Positions 58,435 through 64,000 of a stretch of DNA of 64,000 nucleotides are shown here, in pieces (position 1 is the stretch's first letter; each line of letters begins with the position of its first letter). The DNA is taken from assembly GCF_000167195.1 (NCBI RefSeq), contig NZ_AADV02000003.1, positions 236,501-300,500 on the forward strand. The letters run 5' to 3'. The position numbers and the translations under genes are program-made. The notes under the pieces are model-generated. The model was not told the DNA's origin. It saw nothing but the letters and a program-made list of their open reading frames with translations, and searched no databases. This DNA is from Crocosphaera watsonii WH 8501 (lineage in GTDB: Bacteria > Cyanobacteriota > Cyanobacteriia > Cyanobacteriales > Microcystaceae).

Positions 58435-60035
58435 GCTAACCCTGTGTATTTTTGTGCAGAGAGATAGGGCGATCAAGAAAAATCTATCCCCCATCGGCTC
58501 CGGAGCCTTTTACATCTCTAATCCTGGGGGACTCCGACCAGCTAATGAAAATAATTCGCATAATTGGACAATGGCATTTTGCCCCTGTAATCTCATGGTC
58601 TCTAAAAAACTGAACATTTGGGTGACTAACTCTGCACCCCAGTCGCTTCTTGCTCCCCCACTTACTTTGCGATGAATGACAATGGGACGTAAAGCTCTCT
58701 CAGCATCATTATTATCTGGTTTGACTTCAGGATAAGTTAGAAAGGTGAACCACTCTTCCCAATGACGTTTGAGACGGTTAATCAATCTTTGTGCATCATA
58801 AGGCCATCCTTTTTTGGGAGTTGCTTTAAAAATCTTTTGCAGTGAGTTCTCGACTTCTGTTCTTTTGGAGCCTAAGTCTTCAAGGGTTAAATTTCGAGCA
58901 TGATAATGACGATAATGGATACGGGCGGTTGCTAAAACTTGCTGTACATCGGCAGCAAATTCTCGATTCGCTTGAAAACGACTGGTTTTAAGGGACTCTA
59001 ACTCTCGTTCTAAATGTGCCAGACATTTCTGTTTGGCCATCGCACTTTGTCTAAAGTAGGCACTATAGCAGTCACTGGTGAGGATGCCCTTAAAATCTGC
59101 TCCTAACAATTTCTCGACTTCTGCGGAGCTTCTAGTGGGAGCCAACATCAACACACAGACCTCATTTGATGTGGCTACCCAAACCCAATACTTGATGCCA
59201 TCGATGCAATAACTGGTTTCGTCAACACATCGGATTCCTGGCTGCTGGATGTACTTTAACCACTGTTGGGTCAAGGGTTCTAAACTTTCTTGAAACCATT
59301 TGTGCATTTTGGCAAGGCTCCCTTGAGAAATGGGAATGCCAAAGACATACTCTATAAAATGTTCCTGTTTACGCCATGTAAGATTACCCCCATAGCCAAG
59401 CCAGCCCACGATGCTACTTAATCGCGCCCCATAACTGAATCCTTCTTTAACTCCCAATGGAACAGGACTGTAATCTGACCATCCACAACTAGGACATTTA
59501 TAGAATCCGCGACGATATTCCCTGATTTCTATGGGTTGGTCTACTACTTCAGCCACTTGCTGGACTTTTTCGGGAACTACTTCATCTCGTTCCACTGAAC
59601 CCCCACAAACAGGACAGTTTTCTAGTTCTAAAGTGACTATCTTATCGGGCTGACCAAAACCATTACGGGTCTTCCCTGGGTGGTCATATTTTGGTCCGCG
59701 TTTAAATCCTTTTTTGCGTTTCTTTTTGTCAGAAGGCTTTTTTAGTTGGTCTGATGATGGGGGGACTGAACTGTTTTTTGAGTTACGGTTTTTTAGCTTA
59801 TCTCTCTCTTCTTTCAATTTTTCAATTTCTTGCTGTTGTGTAGAGATTTGTTGTTGTTGCTGGTCAATCAGTCTTTGTTGAAGAGATAACTGTTGTTGTG
59901 CCTTGACTAGCCACTCAATCATGAAGACATTGTTCGCCAACTGTTCATCGGCGATAGCTCTAACTAGCTTTGAATCAATGGTAGCATTTGTGGTCATAAC
60001 CCCCACTATACATAAAAATCCCCGATTTTACCTTT
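58435..60035 (-). mobile_element. IS66-family element (ends approximate)
   Basis: The transposase at 58510-60006 is flanked by GTGTATTTTTGTGCAGAG on the left and the complement of GGGGATTTTTATGTATAG on the right, a partial inverted match that suggests ends near these points. Target duplications were not seen. A palindrome TTAGCGGAGATTATCCGCTAA lies just left of the element at 58420. Confidence 0.55.
58510..60006 (-). CDS. IS66-family transposase TnpC
   Basis: The 498-residue protein has an N-terminal coiled coil (QQQQQISTQQQEIEKLKEER). A basic linker and a zinc-ribbon region follow (CPVCGG and CPSCGW). The DDE core has GIRCVDETSYCIDGIKYWVW, GILTSDCYSAYFRQSAMAK and DNNDAERALRPIVIHRKVSG. Both zinc Cys pairs and all acidic residues are present and the frame is open, so it may be active. 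No accessory tnpA/tnpB genes are seen. Confidence 0.92.
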   Translation of the reverse strand: MGVMTTNATIDSKLVRAIADEQLANNVFMIEWLVKAQQQLSLQQRLIDQQQQQISTQQQEIEKLKEERDKLKNRNSKNSSVPPSSDQLKKPSDKKKRKKGFKRGPKYDHPGKTRNGFGQPDKIVTLELENCPVCGGSVERDEVVPEKVQQVAEVVDQPIEIREYRRGFYKCPSCGWSDYSPVPLGVKEGFSYGARLSSIVGWLGYGGNLTWRKQEHFIEYVFGIPISQGSLAKMHKWFQESLEPLTQQWLKYIQQPGIRCVDETSYCIDGIKYWVWVATSNEVCVLMLAPTRSSAEVEKLLGADFKGILTSDCYSAYFRQSAMAKQKCLAHLERELESLKTSRFQANREFAADVQQVLATARIHYRHYHARNLTLEDLGSKRTEVENSLQKIFKATPKKGWPYDAQRLINRLKRHWEEWFTFLTYPEVKPDNNDAERALRPIVIHRKVSGGARSDWGAELVTQMFSFLETMRLQGQNAIVQLCELFSLAGRSPPGLEM

Positions 60036-60266
60036 ATGTTGTCAAGACAGATTCTTTATTGCGGTGAGCAATTACCTATTCTCTTACTTATTTCTTTTCT
60101 AGCTATTATTGGAATGTATAGTTTTGTTAGGCTTAATGTTAATATTTTTATTCGTATATCAGTTATTTACAGCTTTATTACACTTGTTTTGTTTTGGTTG
60201 GATTTTGGTAAGTATGGTTTTAAATTTACATTAATTAAAAGAGTAAAAAAAATAGTGATAAATTAA
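60036..60266 (+). CDS. Small hydrophobic membrane protein
   Basis: This 76-residue protein has about two membrane helices (LPILLLISFLAIIGMYSF and IFIRISVIYSFITLVLFWLD) and a basic tail KRVKKIVIN. It starts at ATG 60036, immediately right of the IS66 end, so its promoter or original 5' end may have been replaced. No family was recognised. Confidence 0.4.
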   Translation: MLSRQILYCGEQLPILLLISFLAIIGMYSFVRLNVNIFIRISVIYSFITLVLFWLDFGKYGFKFTLIKRVKKIVIN

Positions 60267-60313
60267 TTGAGATTATTGGTTGGATTATTTGTGCGATTAT
60301 TTGGGTTATTCTT

Positions 60314-60658
60314 GTGGTTATTGGGGGGATAACTGGGGTGAGTATGATTATTAGTATGATTATTAGTATGATTATTGTGGTTATTATTTCTGGGATTATT
60401 GAGAAAATTATTGGGAGAACTATACAATCCTTGAAACCTTTGTTTCTGTTAATTATTCTGTGTTATCCTTTTATATCTGTTATTTATTTTGTTCATTATA
60501 CTCTTATTGATTTGTTATTTTTGGGAGGGATACAAATCTTGCTATTTTGGTTAACTATCTTAGGAATAGGTGGGACAGTTTACTGGAGAGTAAAAACCCT
60601 TGACTATGAAGCGAAAAACCCGTTAAAAGGAATATTAGATAATACAATCAATAATTAG
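60314..60658 (+). CDS. Hydrophobic membrane protein with repetitive N-terminus
   Basis: The 114-residue frame starts at GTG and reads SMIISMIISMIIVVIISGII, encoded by near-perfect repeats of ATTAGTATGATT at about 60346-60375. It then has two further hydrophobic segments and a tail WRVKTLDYEAKNPLKGIL. The frame is open further upstream to about 60239 without a start codon. It may be the tail of a longer broken gene. Confidence 0.4.
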   Translation: MVIGGITGVSMIISMIISMIIVVIISGIIEKIIGRTIQSLKPLFLLIILCYPFISVIYFVHYTLIDLLFLGGIQILLFWLTILGIGGTVYWRVKTLDYEAKNPLKGILDNTINN

Positions 60659-60669
60659 ATGAAATATTT

Positions 60670-60743
60670 GAACTGTTAACTGATAACTGTTAACTGTTCA
60701 CTGATAACCGTTCACTGATAACTGTTCACTGATAACTGTTCAC
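60670..60743. repeat. Heptamer-based tandem repeat GATAACTGTTCACT
   Basis: Units of GATAACTGTTAACT and GATAACTGTTCACT are repeated about five times, upstream of clpB. This is an STRR-type array. It lies in the clpB 5' region and may vary between strains. Confidence 0.75.
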
Positions 60744-60806
60744 GACCAACATTGATATACTATGCTTATAAATTGCTATTATATTGAGGGATAAATTTAG
60801 CCACTA

Positions 60807-63470
60807 ATGCAACCTACCGACCCCGATCAGTTTACCGAACAAGCCTGGGATGCGATCGTAAAATCCCAAGAAGTCGCCCGACGCTTCAAAAATCAAAACT
60901 TAGAAGTTGAACACCTGGTTTTAGCCCTTCTAGAACAGGAAAAAGGCTTAACTTTGCGCATTTTAGAACGGGCTGAAATTGATGTCCCTCGGTTGCAGCA
61001 ACAAGTGGAAACCTTTACCAACCGACAAGCTAAATTTGCCACCGTCGAGCAGCTATACTTAGGCCGAGGCTTAGATATTATGACCGATCGCGCCGAAGCA
61101 TCCCGTCAGAGTTGGGATGATAAATACATTTCGGTGGAACATTTATGGGTTGGTTTTGCAGAAGATGAACGTATTGGACGAAAATGTTTACGCAGCTTTA
61201 ACCTTGATCCTCAAGACTTAGAACAGGCCATAAAATCAGTAAGAGGCAGTCAAAAAGTCACCGAAAAAGATCAAGAAGATCGTTACGAAGCCTTAGAAAA
61301 ATATGGTCAGGATCTCACCGAAGCGGCAAGAGAAGGTAAGTTAGATCCAGTCATTGGTAGAGATGAAGAGATACGCCGAGTAATTCAAGTTTTATCCCGT
61401 CGTTCCAAGAATAATCCCGTTTTAATTGGAGAACCCGGTGTGGGGAAAACTGCGATCGCCGAAGGTTTAGCACAAAGAATAATTAACGGAGATGTGCCAG
61501 AATCTCTCAAAAATAGGCAATTAATCTCCCTAGATATGGGTAGCTTAGTAGCAGGGGCAAAATTACGGGGACAGTTCGAGGAACGTTTACAGGCCGTGAT
61601 GCGAGAAGTAACCAACTCCGATGGTCATATTATTCTCTTTATCGACGAACTGCACAACGTCGTAGGAACCGGTTCACGGGAAGGCAGTTCTATGGATGCA
61701 GGGAACCTCTTAAAACCCATGTTAGCACGGGGAGAATTGCGCTGTATCGGTGCAACCACCCTGGATGAGTACCGTAAGCACGTTGAGAAAGATCCTGCCC
61801 TAGAAAGGCGTTTTCAGCAGGTCTATGTTAAACAACCCTCCGTGGATGACACCATCTCTATTTTACGGGGACTCAAAGAACGTTACGAAGTGCATCACGG
61901 GGTGAAAATAACCGACTCTGCTTTAGTTGCTGCAGCCACCTTATCAAACCGTTATATTACTGATAGATTCCTCCCCGATAAAGCCATTGATTTAGTAGAC
62001 GAAGCTGCTGCAAAATTAAAGATGGAAATCACTTCTAAACCAGTGGAATTAGAAGACGTAGATAGACGTTTGATGCAGCTACAAATGGAAAAATTATCCT
62101 TAGAAGGTGAAGAAGAAAGAGGAATGTTAGTTGTAGACAAATCCTCCAAAGAAAGATTAGAAAAAATTCAACAAGAAATTAAAGAATTAGAACAAATACA
62201 TGAAAAATTAGGTAGTCAATGGCAATCTGAAAAACAGATGCTAGAAGAAATCAATTCTCTTAAAGAACAAGAAGAGCAATTACGTCATCAAATTGAACAG
62301 GCAGAAAGGGATTATGATCTTAACAAAGCTGCTCAGTTAAAGTATGGTGAATTGGAAGGTTTACAACGACAATTAGAAGCAAAAGAAACCCAATTAATTG
62401 ATATTCAAGCCCAAGGAGAAACCCTATTAAGAGAACAAGTTACTGATTCCGATATTGCCGAAATAGTAGCAGGATGGTCTGGTATTCCTGTTAACCGTTT
62501 ATTGGGTTCAGAAAGACAAAAATTATTAGACTTGGAAGGCCATTTACATCAGCAAGTAATCGGTCAAGAAGAGGCAGTTTCAGCCGTTGCAGCAGCCATT
62601 CGTCGCGCTAGGGCCGGAATGAAAGACCCTTCTCGTCCCATTGGTTCCTTTTTATTCATGGGACCAACGGGGGTAGGAAAGACTGAATTAGCGAGAGCGT
62701 TAGCTGCATTTCTCTTTGACTCCCAAGATGCCATGATTCGTATTGATATGTCCGAATATATGGAAAAAAACTCCATTTCTCGGTTAGTTGGTGCGCCTCC
62801 TGGATATATAGGTTACGATCAAGGGGGTCAACTATCAGAAGCGGTTCGCCGTCGTCCCTATTCTGTTGTCCTTTTAGATGAAGTAGAAAAGGCACATATA
62901 GACGTTTTTAACATTTTATTACAAGTGCTTGACGATGGACGCATTACCGATTCTCAGGGTCGTGTCGTGGATTTCTGTAACGCTATCATCGTTATGACCA
63001 GTAATATTGGTAGCGAATACATTTTAAATTTAGCAGGAGATGATGACAATTATGAAGCCATGCGTAAGAAAGTTTTACAAGCATTACGGAAGCATTTTCG
63101 TCCTGAATTTTTGAACCGTATTGATGATTTAATTATCTTCCATACCCTCAAGAAACAGCAATTAAGAAGTATTGTTACCCTGCAACTTAAACGTATTGAA
63201 AAGTTATTAGAAGATCAAGGTATTGGCATAGAATTGAGCGATGCTGCCCTTGATTATATTGTCAATTCTGGTTATGATCCTGTATATGGCGCAAGACCTT
63301 TAAAACGGGCGATTCAACGGGAATTAGAAAATCCCATTGCTACCAAAATATTAGAAACGACCTTTGCTTCTGGGGATACTGTTTTTATTAATTGTAAAGA
63401 TAATAATTTGCTGTTTGATAAGGAAAAGAAAGATGAGGAGGTTCCTAATGTTGAGGTTGAGGTAGTTTAA
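60807..63470 (+). CDS. clpB: ClpB disaggregase
   Basis: The 887-residue AAA+ chaperone has an N-domain ([20 protein letters not shown]). The first ATPase has [18 protein letters not shown] and [14 protein letters not shown]. The coiled-coil middle domain spans about residues 410-530. The second ATPase has [20 protein letters not shown] and [16 protein letters not shown]. The C-terminal domain ends after [20 protein letters not shown]. It rescues aggregated proteins together with DnaK. It is intact, slightly long because of its acidic tail [15 protein letters not shown]. The heptamer array lies 60 bp upstream. Confidence 0.96.
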   Translation: MQPTDPDQFTEQAWDAIVKSQEVARRFKNQNLEVEHLVLALLEQEKGLTLRILERAEIDVPRLQQQVETFTNRQAKFATVEQLYLGRGLDIMTDRAEASRQSWDDKYISVEHLWVGFAEDERIGRKCLRSFNLDPQDLEQAIKSVRGSQKVTEKDQEDRYEALEKYGQDLTEAAREGKLDPVIGRDEEIRRVIQVLSRRSKNNPVLIGEPGVGKTAIAEGLAQRIINGDVPESLKNRQLISLDMGSLVAGAKLRGQFEERLQAVMREVTNSDGHIILFIDELHNVVGTGSREGSSMDAGNLLKPMLARGELRCIGATTLDEYRKHVEKDPALERRFQQVYVKQPSVDDTISILRGLKERYEVHHGVKITDSALVAAATLSNRYITDRFLPDKAIDLVDEAAAKLKMEITSKPVELEDVDRRLMQLQMEKLSLEGEEERGMLVVDKSSKERLEKIQQEIKELEQIHEKLGSQWQSEKQMLEEINSLKEQEEQLRHQIEQAERDYDLNKAAQLKYGELEGLQRQLEAKETQLIDIQAQGETLLREQVTDSDIAEIVAGWSGIPVNRLLGSERQKLLDLEGHLHQQVIGQEEAVSAVAAAIRRARAGMKDPSRPIGSFLFMGPTGVGKTELARALAAFLFDSQDAMIRIDMSEYMEKNSISRLVGAPPGYIGYDQGGQLSEAVRRRPYSVVLLDEVEKAHIDVFNILLQVLDDGRITDSQGRVVDFCNAIIVMTSNIGSEYILNLAGDDDNYEAMRKKVLQALRKHFRPEFLNRIDDLIIFHTLKKQQLRSIVTLQLKRIEKLLEDQGIGIELSDAALDYIVNSGYDPVYGARPLKRAIQRELENPIATKILETTFASGDTVFINCKDNNLLFDKEKKDEEVPNVEVEVV

Positions 63471-63525
63471 AAATTTTTCTATTTCTCAAAATCGACAAAC
63501 CTAAAAAACATACACATTATTAAAT

Positions 63526-63723
63526 ATGAAAATTAGAGAGGTTATTAAACTAATTGAAAATGATGGATGGTATTTAGTAAGAACAAGAGGAAGTCATCGT
63601 CAATTTAAACATCCTAGTAAATCTGGATTAGTAACTATTCCAGGTAAGCTATCAGACGATATTGCTATTGGAACATTAAAAAATATCTTGAAACAAGCAC
63701 AGTTAAATTTAGATACAAACTAA
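63526..63723 (+). CDS. hicA: HicA-family toxin (mRNA interferase)
   Basis: The 65-residue protein has KIREVIKLIENDGWYLVRTR, then GSHRQFKHPSKSGLVTIPG with the catalytic His in the GSH motif of the dsRBD-like HicA fold. It is followed 13 bp later by hicB with an AAGGAGG ribosome site, giving the usual toxin-antitoxin operon. Confidence 0.92.
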   Translation: MKIREVIKLIENDGWYLVRTRGSHRQFKHPSKSGLVTIPGKLSDDIAIGTLKNILKQAQLNLDTN

Positions 63724-63736
63724 GGAGGTTAAAACT

Positions 63737-63946
63737 ATGCGTTATGCTATTATTATTGAAAAAGCTAAAGGTAATTATTCAGCTTATGTGCCTGATTTAC
63801 CTGGTTGTATTACCACAGGAAATACCATAGAGGAAATAGAAAAAAATATGAAAGAAGCAATTGATTTTCATTTAGATGGGTTAAGAGAAGAAGGTTTACC
63901 TATTCCTGAACCAACAACTTATTGTGATTATATTGAAGCATCTTAA
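63737..63946 (+). CDS. hicB: HicB-family antitoxin
   Basis: The 69-residue protein has MRYAIIIEKAKGNYSAYVPD and LPGCITTGNTIEEIEKNMKE, the partial RNase H-like HicB fold, ending EPTTYCDYIEAS. It lacks a C-terminal DNA-binding helix, so it is a short-form antitoxin that neutralises HicA. Its AAGGAGG site at 63723 is strong, favouring excess antitoxin. Confidence 0.9.
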   Translation: MRYAIIIEKAKGNYSAYVPDLPGCITTGNTIEEIEKNMKEAIDFHLDGLREEGLPIPEPTTYCDYIEAS

Positions 63947-63957
63947 TTATTAATTAT

Positions 63958-63981
63958 AAGGTGGGCAGTGCATCGCCCTAC
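63958..63981. repeat. Dispersed GGTGGGCA-type repeat
   Basis: AAGGTGGGCAGTGCATCGCC matches the copy at 16713 and is related to those at 2221 and 52816. It is short, non-coding and of unknown role. Confidence 0.5.
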
Positions 63982-64000
63982 TAAGATTTATTATTCTTAT

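Noticed and set aside
58208-60070. GCTCACCGCAA and its complement on both sides of IS66 as the IS ends.
   Set aside because: The left copy lies in a probable coding continuation of the small membrane protein, the match is short, and flanks do not duplicate.
1-64000. tRNA, rRNA, tmRNA, RNase P RNA genes.
   Set aside because: No T-loop or acceptor-stem pairs or known RNA cores were recognised by eye; a dedicated scan could still find one.

Overview
This window looks like chromosome of a unicellular, AT-rich cyanobacterium of the Crocosphaera/Cyanothece group; Crocosphaera watsonii is my best guess. The evidence is many HIP1 octamers (GCGATCGC), a CURT1/CAAD thylakoid protein, heptameric tandem repeats typical of cyanobacteria, Crocosphaera-like gene content, and a very high load of insertion sequences, group II introns and decayed genes. 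The species was not confirmed by any search.

Layout. 1-2.9 kb: a CHAT-STAND (NLR-like) gene runs off the left edge, divergent from a small membrane-hairpin protein that sits between two MITE-like elements. 2.9-10 kb: a decaying surface-glycan locus with a HAD hydrolase, a sugar aminotransferase, and a cupin, a membrane glycosyltransferase, an SGNH-like gene and an HTTM/DCC gene that are all broken. 10-16.3 kb: signalling genes (GAF-GGDEF cyclase, response regulator, multi-GAF histidine kinase), each carrying an in-frame TAA. 16.7-23.1 kb: a DNA-binding-like membrane protein, an ISAzo13-type element and remains of a type IV secretion-like operon cut by an IS1380 element. 25.1-27.7 kb: a pseudopilin operon (hps-like) whose first gene is cut by the same IS1380. 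27.7-29 kb: a broken IS630. 29-41.8 kb: mostly housekeeping genes (yebC, proA, an MFS carrier, carA, pentapeptide protein, ABC ATPase, DUF3134, mraY) plus a helicase with two nonsense codons. 41.8-47.3 kb: a large three-repeat secreted protein interrupted at its 5' side by a full group II intron with an intact RT-HNH protein. 47.5-49 kb: CAAD protein and tandem PTPS. 49.1-52.8 kb: an IS1380-derived MITE, then nrdB split by a second group II intron whose maturase has lost its RT active site. 52.9-60.7 kb: PEP-CTERM protein, truncated AEC carrier, second IS1380, three small secreted N/Q/G-rich proteins, IS66 and small membrane proteins. 60.8-64 kb: clpB and hicAB.

The strongest biology is the split nrdB. 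An essential gene appears to depend on splicing of an intron whose own protein has a dead RT centre (YADD replaced by YAHN), a deletion in the RT fingers and no HNH domain, much like plastid MatK. Other points of note are the CHAT-STAND locus, the IS1380/MITE family with a clean 4-bp target duplication, IS1380 copies sitting exactly at gene-truncating rearrangement junctions, and a run of genes inactivated by single in-frame stops compatible with C-to-T changes.

All homology statements come from motif recognition by eye. Edges of several mobile elements are approximate, and single-base frameshifts in homopolymers could be sequencing errors.
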